Assembly: GCA_900550105.1 (NCBI GenBank)
Contig: URQW01000012.1
Location: forward strand, 1-56,135
Origin: an uncultured Pelosinus sp.
GTDB lineage: Bacteria; Bacillota; Negativicutes; UMGS1260
Length of the DNA: 56,135 nucleotides
Direction of reading: 5' to 3'
Shown here: one piece after another, positions 15,428-24,128 of the stretch
Layout of the letters: every line of letters starts with the position of its first letter
How positions within the stretch are numbered: the stretch's first letter is position 1
The notes under the pieces: model-generated
The model's input: only the letters and a program-made list of their open reading frames with translations
The model's database searches: none
What the model was told of the DNA's origin: nothing
Translations under genes and position numbers: made by a program

Positions 15428-16633
15428 ATGCTTAACAGAATGCAACAGGCCGGATTCGAACGGGCTAAAAAATGGTGGTCTGACGGCAACGAGCAGATAT
15501 TTAAAATCGCAGGCTATGCCGGTACCGGGAAAACATATCTCTCCTCGATCATTGCGGAAGATCTAGCTGATACCAATATTGCTTTTTGCGCTTATACAGG
15601 CAAAGCCGCCCTGGTCATGCAGCAGCGAGGCATGCCAGCCACGACGATCCACCAATTGATTTACAATACCGAAGTTAAGCAAATTCCTTATGAAAATGAA
15701 TTCGGTCAGATAAAATTCAAGAAAAAACTTGTCACGGAGCTGAAAGAAAATTTAACGCCGCGGCCGTCGATCATCCTGGTTGATGAGGCCAGCATGGTCG
15801 ATACGAAAATCCTTCGCGATTTGCTTTCGTTCAATATACCGATTATCGCAGTTGGAGATCCTTTCCAACTGCCCCCGGTTAACGGGGATGAATCTGATTT
15901 GCTTACAAATCCGGACGTAACGCTTGAAGAAATCATGCGCCAGGATGAAGGCAGCGCCATTGCATACTTGGCAGAAAAAATCAGGAAACAGAAGCCGCTT
16001 AAGGATAATGAGAGTTATTCTGGCTGTATCTGGCAGATGCCAAAAGAAATTATCCGCGATGAATACCAACAAGATATGTACAACTGGGCCGATCAGATCA
16101 TTGCCGGCCGCAATGCGACAGTAGAAAAAGTGAACCGCCAGGCTCGCCTCATGCTCGGATTTTATGGCGAATTTCCTGTTGTCGGGGATAAGCTTATTTG
16201 CAAGAAAAATGCTTGGGATCAGGTTCTCTTTGACGGAAAACTTCCTACGGCTTTGGTAAATGGCCTGATCGGTTACTGCACACATATTGAAACTCGGCCG
16301 AAAAAAGAAAATGTTCCTTGGAAGTCATCCCCGATTTCTGGAGTTGAGCACGTTTTGAATCTTCGGCCGGTTTTTGAAGAAACGGCCGAATTTAAAGAAC
16401 TGAAATATAATCCAGCGGCGCTATGGGAAACGAAACAAGCCCGCGGTCATATGAAAGGGATTATCTTCCAGTTCGCTTACTGCATTACCTGTCACGCTTC
16501 TCAGGGCAGCGAATGGGATAATGTTTTACTTTATGACGACAGTTGGTATGACAGCAAAGATCCGCTGTTTCAGGCCCGCTGGCGATATACCGGAGTAACC
16601 AGGGCCTCTAAACGATTAGTCTGGCTCAGATAG
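15428..16633 (+). CDS. RecD-like SF1 DNA helicase
   Basis: 401 residues. Walker A is GYAGTGKT (29-36), Walker B is LVDEASMVD, motif III is GDPFQLPPV, and near the C-terminus are HASQGSEWDNV and YTGVTRASKRL. This is the compact RecD2/Dda-type 5'-3' helicase without an N-terminal extension. Start ATG 15428 lies 8 nt after AGGAG; a GTG 9 nt upstream is also possible. It likely works with the VRR-NUC nuclease and the primase-helicase in phage replication. Confidence 0.9.
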   Translation: MLNRMQQAGFERAKKWWSDGNEQIFKIAGYAGTGKTYLSSIIAEDLADTNIAFCAYTGKAALVMQQRGMPATTIHQLIYNTEVKQIPYENEFGQIKFKKKLVTELKENLTPRPSIILVDEASMVDTKILRDLLSFNIPIIAVGDPFQLPPVNGDESDLLTNPDVTLEEIMRQDEGSAIAYLAEKIRKQKPLKDNESYSGCIWQMPKEIIRDEYQQDMYNWADQIIAGRNATVEKVNRQARLMLGFYGEFPVVGDKLICKKNAWDQVLFDGKLPTALVNGLIGYCTHIETRPKKENVPWKSSPISGVEHVLNLRPVFEETAEFKELKYNPAALWETKQARGHMKGIIFQFAYCITCHASQGSEWDNVLLYDDSWYDSKDPLFQARWRYTGVTRASKRLVWLR

Positions 16634-16644
16634 GCAGTGATACC

Positions 16645-19566
16645 ATGGACGCGATAACCTTCTTAAAAACTATATATGAAAATGCCGATTCCGGTTTTAC
16701 TGAAATATTTACGTTGCCAGCTGCAGCTGCCCAATCAGTGCCGATTGAGAATCTTACAATGCCTAGCGTACCGTTTGATCAAAATATTTATTTTACGCCG
16801 GGAATTACGACAAACGCGATCAATAAAAAACCGGGCGATGATGACATTATCGGCATTCCGGCGCTATGGATAGATATTGATATCCTGGATAAAGACGCCC
16901 ACGCGAAAGAAAACCTACCGAAATCGGTCGAAGAAGCTTATACCATTCTGCCAGAATTACGGCCGTCATTGGTTGTTCATTCCGGCTATGGTATTCACGC
17001 TTGGTGGATTTTTCGCGAATGTTGGTATTTTGATAACCCAGAGGAAAAAGTGGCCGCTAAGAACTTGCTAACGCGATTACAGGCCTACGTTCGGCAACGA
17101 GCGACGGCAGCAGGTTGGCATCTTGATGCTACTTTTGATTTATCTCGAGTCATGCGTCTACCTGGTACGGTAAACTTTAAAATTCCGCAACGGGCGGTCA
17201 TGTCCAGCGTGATCGATCAGTGTGAAAACCGATATAATCCCTCTGACTTTGAAGATATTTTGCCTGAAGTTGTTATGCAACCGGAACGGAAAAACAGAAC
17301 AGCTGCATTTGAGCGTCGGCCGACCGATGGACCTGCGGAATATATGTTATCGAATTGCATGTTTTTGCAACACTGCCAGTTGAATGCTAAATCGATCAGC
17401 TATGACGAATGGCTGGCCGCGCTGACAAACATAGTTCGGGCCACGGATGGTGAGCAGGCGGCACATCAGCTTTCTGCGATGGATCCAGAGCGATACAATC
17501 AGGCGGACACTGATAAGAAAATCGATGAAGCTATTGCCGCCATGAATCCCCAAAGTTGTGAGTATATTAAGGCAAGCTTAGGATTCCAAGGTTGTCCGGC
17601 GAGTGGATGCGGAATGAAGGCGCCAGCTGGATGGTCGCTCGGAACTTTACCACAAGCAAAGGCAAAAATAAAAAAGATAGCCGTACCATCGCCGGAATCC
17701 GTTTACAACCCGGAAACCTTGGGTGCTTTGGCTATCTTACAAAAACAATCACCAGCTGATTATGATGCATTTTATCAGCGTTGCAAAGGTCAGCTGAATT
17801 TGAATACGTTTCGACACGAACTAGCACAGCAAAAAAGAGAAAGTGCAGGCTTTACCGTCATCGACGGCGGAGGTCAGGAAGACGCCGAAGGTCAGATGTT
17901 ATCCGGTACCGTTCAAGATGTTCCGATCGATCTTAGATTGCCTGCAGCGTCGTCTAATTACTTTATGTGGCTGTTTAACCAGAACGGTGTTTCGATGAAA
18001 AAAATCACTGATCGTGGCGAACAAATTACGAAGGTATCTTATGTTCCAGTACTTATCACAGAAAGAATCTATAATATCGATTCCGGCCAGGAAAAAGCCG
18101 TCGTTGCATTCAAAACGCACCGAGGTCAGTGGCGGCAAGTCGTGCTGCCAAAGTCAACGGTGTTTGATTCCAAAAAGGTCATGTGTTTAACAGATTCAGG
18201 CCTAACTATAAACTCTGAAATGGCAAGAGGCCTTACAAAGTGGCTTTCGGCGCTGGAGGCAACCAATGCCGAGAAAATTCCGGACAAAACTGGTGTCGCT
18301 AAACTAGGCTGGCGCGATAAAAACTCTAAGTTTATTTTACCCGGTACGAATAGCGGCTATACCTTAGACGTTGGTGATCCGGCGCTAGAATCAGCTGTTG
18401 CGGGCTTCGAATCAAAGGGCGATTTTGGGACGTGGATTGAAGCCATGCGTCAACTGCGTACCCACCAAAAAGCAAGATTTATTTTAGCAGCTGCATTTGC
18501 GGCGCCGCTTCTAAAAATCGTCGGGCAGCGTATTTTCCTGATTTATAACTGGGGTACGACTGCAGATGGTAAGTCAGCGGCACTATACGCAGCGCTTTCA
18601 GCCTGGGGAGATCCGGACGCATTAAAACAAACATTCAACCAGACAAGTACTTTCGTAGAACGAATTGCCGAGCTCTTTACGGACATGCCGATCGGGATCA
18701 ACGAATACGAAGTACTGACTGATAAGAAAAAAGGTGAACAGGACAATTTGACTTATATGTTAGCCGAAGGCAAAGGCCGGGGGCGAGCCCGCAAGGAAGG
18801 ACTTCAGAAAACGGCCAGCTGGCGGACTATAGCCATATGTAACGGCGAGACACCATTTGTGCGGGGGAATAGCCGCGGTGGTGTTGTAACCCGTGTCATA
18901 GAGTTTCACGGCGGGCCGCTAGCGAATGCAAAGAATTTTGCGAGTGATTTATATCGCGTTACAGCGCAGAATCACGGCCACGCAGGAAAACTGTTTATAG
19001 AAATGCTGCTTGGCGCCAATCACGATGAAATTCGGGATTTGTACAATAAGACACGGTACGCGCTGCGGGAGAAATACCCGGATAAATTAGACGCCCATAT
19101 GGACGCCATGGCCTGCGTATGTGTAGCGGATTACCTAGTTTCGCAATGGATTTTTGCCGAAGATAAGCAGGCGGCTATAGTCGGATCGCTAGCAGTATGC
19201 GACACGATCATAGAGTTGCTGGCGGGGAAGGCGGAAGCCGATGAGTCCGAGCGGGCCTGGGCCTGGTTGCAGGACTGGATCGCTGCGAACGAGGGACGGT
19301 TCCAGGCGGCCTCGGATTTTAATAAAAAAAGCAGTATGCCAATCATCGGCTATAAAGATAACGGTTTTTTATATATCATCAAGACTGAAATTACGAACGC
19401 CATCAGGGCGGAGGGATTTTCGCCGGAAAAAGTATTTAGATCATGGGCTGATAAAAATCGTATTCCTTGTAGCGAATTAGGCGGAAAACGTTCTTTTGGA
19501 ATTCGCGGTAAAAATATCAACGGTGTACGTCCCTATGTTATATGCCTCCGAATGGATACTGAATAG
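16645..19566 (+). CDS. Phage primase-helicase (DUF927-type)
   Basis: 973 residues. The N-terminal primase-like part has the paired acidic motif ALWIDIDILD (about 72-81) and VVHSGYGIHAWWIF (about 110-123), as in RepB/AEP-type primases. The C-terminal part is a DUF927-type ATPase: Walker A GTTADGKSA (about 636-644), an acidic strand PIGINEYEVL, and an arginine-bearing region after it. It should start and unwind phage DNA. The iteron-like array begins 7 bp after its stop, so it is the best candidate origin-binding initiator. Confidence 0.82.
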   Translation: MDAITFLKTIYENADSGFTEIFTLPAAAAQSVPIENLTMPSVPFDQNIYFTPGITTNAINKKPGDDDIIGIPALWIDIDILDKDAHAKENLPKSVEEAYTILPELRPSLVVHSGYGIHAWWIFRECWYFDNPEEKVAAKNLLTRLQAYVRQRATAAGWHLDATFDLSRVMRLPGTVNFKIPQRAVMSSVIDQCENRYNPSDFEDILPEVVMQPERKNRTAAFERRPTDGPAEYMLSNCMFLQHCQLNAKSISYDEWLAALTNIVRATDGEQAAHQLSAMDPERYNQADTDKKIDEAIAAMNPQSCEYIKASLGFQGCPASGCGMKAPAGWSLGTLPQAKAKIKKIAVPSPESVYNPETLGALAILQKQSPADYDAFYQRCKGQLNLNTFRHELAQQKRESAGFTVIDGGGQEDAEGQMLSGTVQDVPIDLRLPAASSNYFMWLFNQNGVSMKKITDRGEQITKVSYVPVLITERIYNIDSGQEKAVVAFKTHRGQWRQVVLPKSTVFDSKKVMCLTDSGLTINSEMARGLTKWLSALEATNAEKIPDKTGVAKLGWRDKNSKFILPGTNSGYTLDVGDPALESAVAGFESKGDFGTWIEAMRQLRTHQKARFILAAAFAAPLLKIVGQRIFLIYNWGTTADGKSAALYAALSAWGDPDALKQTFNQTSTFVERIAELFTDMPIGINEYEVLTDKKKGEQDNLTYMLAEGKGRGRARKEGLQKTASWRTIAICNGETPFVRGNSRGGVVTRVIEFHGGPLANAKNFASDLYRVTAQNHGHAGKLFIEMLLGANHDEIRDLYNKTRYALREKYPDKLDAHMDAMACVCVADYLVSQWIFAEDKQAAIVGSLAVCDTIIELLAGKAEADESERAWAWLQDWIAANEGRFQAASDFNKKSSMPIIGYKDNGFLYIIKTEITNAIRAEGFSPEKVFRSWADKNRIPCSELGGKRSFGIRGKNINGVRPYVICLRMDTE

Positions 19567-19572
19567 GTGATG

Positions 19573-19925
19573 GTTAGACAAGTTAGACAAGGTTAGACAA
19601 CGGTTAGACAGGCTCAAAGCCTTAATATATATAGCTTTATAAGGTATGTCTAACTTGTCTAACTTTATAATAACAATCCCAATGTAAAACATACCACCAC
19701 CTTTAAGGTACAAAGGTATAAGGTATATAAATAAAAACAATATTGATTTTGGTTAGACAAGTTAGACAGAATTGCGCGAAGCCAATAGTGGTAAGGGCTA
19801 GGGGTTGTCTAACTCACAATCCTTTAGTTAGACAAAGGATAGTTTTTATAGTCATGAAAGCCTTGAAATATATAGCTTTAAGCGATTTATGATTCAAAGT
19901 GGTAAGTTAGACAAATGGTTAGACA
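19573..19925. repeat. Iteron-like array, candidate phage replication origin
   Basis: GTTAGACA occurs 12 times in a gene-free 370 bp: forward at 19573, 19582, 19592, 19603, 19752, 19761, 19827, 19906 and 19918, inverted (TGTCTAAC) at 19647, 19656 and 19806. Close copies are 9-12 bp apart. Between the clusters are AT-rich tracts sharing ATATATAGCTTTA (19626 region and 19868 region), possible unwinding elements. Position directly after the primase-helicase gene fits an origin with initiator-binding iterons. No other gene is seen here. Confidence 0.7.
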
Positions 19926-19940
19926 AAACGAGGTGATAGC

Positions 19941-20321
19941 ATGGAACTTTACGACTATATCCAGCAATCGATCAAACCCGTACCAATTGAAAACACGATG
20001 GGGAGAGTTTATGAAGATCGACACTCTGATTTTACAGCCGATAGTCGTCTTTGGATTGAACTGTTCATGATCGTTGATAAAGAGAACCGAGAGCTTGCGG
20101 ATGTGCTTATGTATATTCGTGGGACAGGAGCTATATTGACACCAGATCAAACCTTCGGATATGTCATTCAGCCTGTTATCGATCCGAGTGGCCGTCTTGG
20201 GTGGGTATCACAACAGCAATATGAAAAGGAACGTCAGTATTTACTGCCATATGCTAACTTGTTAATTGAATCGCTCAAAGAATTACGTCGGCGGTACGAT
20301 CAGAAATTGATTATCTGGTGA
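19941..20321 (+). CDS. Hypothetical protein (126 aa)
   Basis: 126 residues, ATG after GAGGTG. It is alpha/beta in appearance, with an acidic middle and a basic C-terminal helix (KELRRRYDQ). No motif recognised. It is the first gene after the candidate origin. Confidence 0.6.
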   Translation: MELYDYIQQSIKPVPIENTMGRVYEDRHSDFTADSRLWIELFMIVDKENRELADVLMYIRGTGAILTPDQTFGYVIQPVIDPSGRLGWVSQQQYEKERQYLLPYANLLIESLKELRRRYDQKLIIW

Positions 20322-20338
20322 AAGGATGATGAATCAAA

Positions 20339-20515
20339 ATGACGATCACAGAAGCTGCAGCTAGAATTGAAGAAGCAGGATTCCAGAATTACTCAATTGA
20401 CTACGATAAGGGAATTGTCACTATATACCTCAGGGAGGGCGATCATCTTGAACAGAGCGGAAATCATACAAATAGCCACTGCCGCAGCAATCGAAGCAAC
20501 GAAAAACATTACTGA
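20339..20515 (+). CDS. Small hypothetical protein (58 aa)
   Basis: 58 residues, ATG 9 nt after AAAGGATG. The first 35 residues look protein-like (EAAARIEEAGFQNYSIDY), while the rest overlaps the next gene in another frame and is Ser/His/Asn-rich. Weak call. Confidence 0.35.
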   Translation: MTITEAAARIEEAGFQNYSIDYDKGIVTIYLREGDHLEQSGNHTNSHCRSNRSNEKHY

Positions 20516-21047
20516 AGAAATAACGAAAGCAGCGGTTAAAGCCGCGTTAGAGTACATAGAACGAAAAAAACGAAAGGAAGTAAAAGAGCGCAAGGACTGG
20601 CGTCTTCGCAATACTCAGCTTTTACTTAAAAATTACAGGTTTTTAAAAGATCATTGCGAGGATGCCGTATTTGACAAAAAAGAATTGCTTAATGAAAGTG
20701 TTATAGATATTCTCGATTCTCTGGAGTCAAATGAATTTGAGAAGGAAGAGTTTATCGAGTCGATCAAGAGCAGTGTCACTCGAACACAAGTCATAGTAGC
20801 TCATATTAACAAGATGGTTGAGATTTATCGGATTTACTCAGAGCGATCCGATAAGCCAGAAGAATTACGGCAGTTTAATATTATGATGGGACTTTATATT
20901 GATAAAGAAAAAACACCACCTGCTACACTTTGTGAACGGTATGGAATCGAACAGCGGACATATTATCGTGACATCAAAGGCATAAAAGATATCATGAGTA
21001 CGCTTATATTCGGCATCGACGGTCTATTGGCCATGTCAAAAAGATGA
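20448..21047 (+). CDS. RinA/ArpU-like late transcription regulator
   Basis: 199 residues, TTG start 9 nt after AGGGAGG. A helical body ends in a sigma-70-region-4-like helix-turn-helix, LCERYGIEQRTYYRDIKGIK (about 166-185), typical of phage late activators of the ArpU/RinA group. It is the last gene before the late promoter and the terminase genes, which is where these regulators usually lie. I infer that it switches on the head-tail operon, perhaps through the palindrome at 21049. Confidence 0.72.
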   Translation: MNRAEIIQIATAAAIEATKNITEEITKAAVKAALEYIERKKRKEVKERKDWRLRNTQLLLKNYRFLKDHCEDAVFDKKELLNESVIDILDSLESNEFEKEEFIESIKSSVTRTQVIVAHINKMVEIYRIYSERSDKPEELRQFNIMMGLYIDKEKTPPATLCERYGIEQRTYYRDIKGIKDIMSTLIFGIDGLLAMSKR

Positions 21048-21048
21048 C

Positions 21049-21078
21049 ATTTACATGTAAATTTTCCTGAGTTATAAT
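21049..21078 (+). promoter_or_regulatory. Putative late promoter with palindromic operator
   Basis: -35 TTTACA at 21050..21055, a 17-bp spacer, and -10 TATAAT at 21073..21078. The -35 lies inside a perfect 14-bp palindrome, ATTTACATGTAAAT (21049..21062). It precedes the terminase-head block. The core GACATTTAC recurs at 21522..21530 just ahead of the small terminase gene. Confidence 0.7.
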
Positions 21079-21111
21079 ATAAAGTGAAAATGGTATGAAG
21101 ATTAAAAAACG

Positions 21112-21137
21112 AGCCGCTTATCAATCGATAGGCGGCT
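21112..21137 (+). terminator. Leader hairpin in late transcript
   Basis: AGCCGC pairs with GCGGCT, extended by TTATC with GATAG, around a four-base loop. Only TTTCCC follows, so termination is probably partial. It could be an attenuator or an RNA-stabilising leader about 35 nt after the late start. Confidence 0.45.
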
Positions 21138-21167
21138 TTCCCTATTGATTGACGGGAGGTAATAGCC

Positions 21168-21380
21168 ATGGCTAAGCTTCACTGCAATAACAGTAACTGT
21201 CAGCACTATGACAATATGTATTGCACAGCTGCTGAGGTCTATTACGTCGATCGATTATGCATCACGTTTCGTAAGCGCAAACGCAAGGAGAACTATCGCG
21301 AGCTGATGCGTGCGGACGTGGGGATCTGTCGGAGGGCGCGAGGGAAAATGACATCAAGAAATCCTGATATTTTCAAATAA
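21168..21380 (+). CDS. Small Cys-rich basic protein (70 aa)
   Basis: 70 residues, ATG 7 nt after GGGAGG. Four cysteines in the first 31 residues and one at 54, followed by a very basic region (FRKRKRKENYRE). Likely a DNA- or RNA-binding zinc protein. First gene of the late transcript; function unknown. Confidence 0.6.
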   Translation: MAKLHCNNSNCQHYDNMYCTAAEVYYVDRLCITFRKRKRKENYRELMRADVGICRRARGKMTSRNPDIFK

Positions 21381-21448
21381 ATTAAATTATGTAAACATAA
21401 ATGTAATATTATGGTAATATGATTATCCTGGATGGTCTGGAATAAAAA

Positions 21449-21500
21449 GGTACTTCCGGCGAATTTTTTTCGGCCAGGGGTCGCGAAGCCCGCGGGAGGT
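21449..21500. other. Candidate cos (packaging) site
   Basis: A GC-rich block (GGGGTCGCGAAGCCCGCGGG, 21477..21496) sits in AT-rich DNA 55 bp before the small terminase gene. It has the symmetric arms CGCG and CGCG and resembles in form the lambda cos core (a GGGG-GCGA-CGCGGG pattern). A lambda-type Nu1/A terminase follows, so a cohesive-end site is expected nearby. Nicking positions are not visible. The rest of 21381..21551 has no gene. Confidence 0.45.
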
Positions 21501-21551
21501 AACTAGACATAAAACTATTTTGACATTTACTTACGGAATTGAGGTGAAAAA

Positions 21552-22058
21552 ATGGACGAAATTGTAAAAATAAATTCGACGACGCGAACGACCTCGGATG
21601 GGCTTGCTACCTGCCTTGGCTTGACTCGACCACGTATCATTCAATTGGCTAATGATGGTGTTCTCAGTAAAGACGAAAACTCAAAATATACTATAGCAGA
21701 TAACATAAAACGTTATTTGGCTTTTATTGGGAACGCCAAGGGCGATGTTTCGTATGATAACGAACGTATGCTGCATGAAAAAGCTAAACGAGAGTTTGCT
21801 GAGCTGCGATTATTAGAGCGCAAAAAGGAGTTACACCGAACAGAAGACATTGAACTGATGGTCGGTGGCATGATTACGATATTTAAACGCCAGATGCTGG
21901 GCCTCCCTCACAAGCTGGCGCCTCGACTCGCCGAAAAGTCTGTCGATGATATTAACGAATTATTGACAAATGAAATTACGGCCGCGCTTACGGAGTTGGC
22001 CGCTTTTGATGTCACAGAGCTTGGTGAATATGATGAAGATCATACAGAAGACAATTGA
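21552..22058 (+). CDS. Terminase small subunit (Nu1-like)
   Basis: 168 residues, ATG after GAGGTG. An N-terminal winged-helix segment (about 14-35, LATCLGLTRPRIIQLANDG) is followed by a long charged helix (about 70-100) and a C-terminal region that would contact the large subunit. Lambda Nu1 binds cos through such a winged helix. It overlaps terL by 29 bp. Confidence 0.85.
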   Translation: MDEIVKINSTTRTTSDGLATCLGLTRPRIIQLANDGVLSKDENSKYTIADNIKRYLAFIGNAKGDVSYDNERMLHEKAKREFAELRLLERKKELHRTEDIELMVGGMITIFKRQMLGLPHKLAPRLAEKSVDDINELLTNEITAALTELAAFDVTELGEYDEDHTEDN

Positions 22059-23904
22059 TTTATTTTCCAAGCTTGTAAAAATGGTAGCTCCTCCACCAAA
22101 GATGACGGTTTCGGAGTGGGCTGACAATAACAGGGTTATACCTGAAGAGTATGGCGCAGAACCTGGTAAGTGGGATTCTTCTAGGGCTCCTTATCAAAAA
22201 GCGATCATGGATGCATTTACAGAAAAAGGTGTAAATAAAGTTGTGGCCATGCTTGCCGCACAGCTTGGCAAGTCAGAAATTCTATTTAATGTGCTTGGCC
22301 GTTTTATCCATTTAGATCCATGCCCGATGCTGATGGTACAACCGTCGCAAACAGATGCTGAAGATTGGTCCAAAGAGAGATTTACGCCGACAGTAAATAA
22401 AACTCCAGTATTAAAAGCTATTATTCGGGATATAAAATCCCGGGCTAGCGATAATACAATCACTAGAAAGATTTTCCCTGGTGGATTCCTTGCGTTAGTT
22501 GGTTCTAATGTACCTTCAGATTTGGCTAAAAGAACTATACGAATTTTTGTGGCTGACGAAGTGGATCGACTTTGTAAATCTGTTGGAACAGAAGGCGATG
22601 CCGTAGATCTTGGTATTAAACGTACATCGAACTTTTGGAATTCTATCATCGGCCTGTTTTCCACGCCAACGGATGAACAAAGCAGGATAAATCGGGAATA
22701 TATGCTTGGTAGTCAGGAAGAGTGGCGTCATGAGTGTCCAAAATGCGGTGAAATGCAGTGGGTAACAATTTGGCACATGCGCGCTGATTACGATGAATTT
22801 GAAATTGATGGCAAAAAGTCGTACATAGTACGCGCTGTTTACTGGCATTGCCCCGATTGCGGCTATGAATTTACTGAACAGCAAATGAAAGCGACAAAAC
22901 AAGATTACGTCGTATTGAATCCGAACATAAAAGATGTTCGGTCTTTTCATGTCAACTCTTTCGCGAGTCCATGGCTGTCATGGGTTGCTATTTATAAAGA
23001 GTATCTGGAAGCAAAAGACACGCCGGAATCGCTAAAAACATTCGTAAATACACGCTTGGCAGAGGTTTACAGGCCAACTGGTACGATCAAGAAGGTTGAT
23101 GTACTTCTAAATCGGCGAGAGCCGTATCTGGCAGAGTTGCCGCAAGGAGTCCTCATACTAACAGCAGCTGTCGATACGCAGGATAATCGATTTGAGTACG
23201 AGATTGCTGGCTGGGGCCGCGGCGAAGAGCGCTGGGGAATCCAGAAAGGCGTAATCCTCGGCAAACCGGATTCGATAGATACCTGGAACCAATTAGACAT
23301 GCAGCTAGATCGTATTTACCGCTTTGCTGATGGAAAGGGATTGCGTGTTGCAAGGACGTTCATCGACTCTGGTGGTCATTACACAGATGAGGTCTATAAA
23401 TACTGTTCCAAAAACATGAATAAGCAACGGTTTGCTATAAAAGGTGCGCATGAATTTGGAATACCAATTATTTTTAAAATGGCAAAAGCAAAAGGATTTC
23501 CAAACTTACCCTTGATAATGCTTGGAGTAAATGACGGAAAACAATATATCTTGCAGCGATTGGCCGAGGTTAATGACCCCGGCTATTGTTATATGCATTT
23601 TCCAGAGGACAATAACCGTGGATATGATCTCGCCTACTTTAAAGGTTTGCTATCGGAGCGGCTAGAGGATGCGATCGTTAAGGGGCGGGCCGTAAAGGTT
23701 TGGAAAAACATTGCGGAAGACCGTCGTAACGAACCGCTTGACCTTCAAATTTACAATTTGGCCTGCCTGCACAGCATTAAACCTGATTGGGCGGCTTATG
23801 AACGACTGATTTTAGAGCAGTCGGTGGATGATTTGGATAAGCCGAAGCCTAAAAGGCAGGAGAAAAAACAGCAATATGGCTGCATAAAGAAAGGAGTTGT
23901 ATAA
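22030..23904 (+). CDS. terL: Terminase large subunit (lambda GpA type)
   Basis: 624 residues from the ATGATG at 22030. ATPase domain: a Walker A variant QLGKS (78-82) and Walker B VADEVDRL with D176/E177. A CPKC/CPDC zinc site lies at about 236-280. The nuclease domain begins with AAVDTQDNRFEYE (about 379-391), D382 being the likely metal ligand. It translocates DNA into the prohead and cuts at cos. The ribosome site is weak, so translation is probably coupled to the small subunit. Confidence 0.92.
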   Translation: MMKIIQKTIDLFSKLVKMVAPPPKMTVSEWADNNRVIPEEYGAEPGKWDSSRAPYQKAIMDAFTEKGVNKVVAMLAAQLGKSEILFNVLGRFIHLDPCPMLMVQPSQTDAEDWSKERFTPTVNKTPVLKAIIRDIKSRASDNTITRKIFPGGFLALVGSNVPSDLAKRTIRIFVADEVDRLCKSVGTEGDAVDLGIKRTSNFWNSIIGLFSTPTDEQSRINREYMLGSQEEWRHECPKCGEMQWVTIWHMRADYDEFEIDGKKSYIVRAVYWHCPDCGYEFTEQQMKATKQDYVVLNPNIKDVRSFHVNSFASPWLSWVAIYKEYLEAKDTPESLKTFVNTRLAEVYRPTGTIKKVDVLLNRREPYLAELPQGVLILTAAVDTQDNRFEYEIAGWGRGEERWGIQKGVILGKPDSIDTWNQLDMQLDRIYRFADGKGLRVARTFIDSGGHYTDEVYKYCSKNMNKQRFAIKGAHEFGIPIIFKMAKAKGFPNLPLIMLGVNDGKQYILQRLAEVNDPGYCYMHFPEDNNRGYDLAYFKGLLSERLEDAIVKGRAVKVWKNIAEDRRNEPLDLQIYNLACLHSIKPDWAAYERLILEQSVDDLDKPKPKRQEKKQQYGCIKKGVV

Positions 23905-23907
23905 AAT

Positions 23908-24120
23908 ATGTCAGTAAACGATGAACGCCTTCAGGCCTATCTTGATGCCGAGAAAAAGGCGTTAGTTAGTCAGGAATACCAAGATGGTACGCAAAAAAAT
24001 CGCCGCGCCTCTTTAAATCAGATTTCTGAGGGCGTGAATTCTCTATTAGCTGCGGGTGCAGGCATTGGTGGCGCTTCGGCGTCCCCAGGGCGGTCACGCC
24101 GGGTTGTATTTCGGGATTAG
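23908..24120 (+). CDS. Head-tail joining protein W-like
   Basis: 70 residues, placed between terL and portal like lambda W. The helical N-terminus (ERLQAYLDAEKKALVSQEYQ) resembles the small gpW/DUF6148-like proteins, and a Gly/Ala/Ser-rich C-terminus follows. W plugs the connector after packaging. The call rests on size and position more than on motifs. Confidence 0.65.
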   Translation: MSVNDERLQAYLDAEKKALVSQEYQDGTQKNRRASLNQISEGVNSLLAAGAGIGGASASPGRSRRVVFRD

Positions 24121-24128
24121 GAGGCTAT

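Noticed and set aside
19573..19925. CRISPR array
   Set aside because: The repeat unit is only 8 bp, occurs on both strands and has irregular, tiny spacings with no spacers of constant length.
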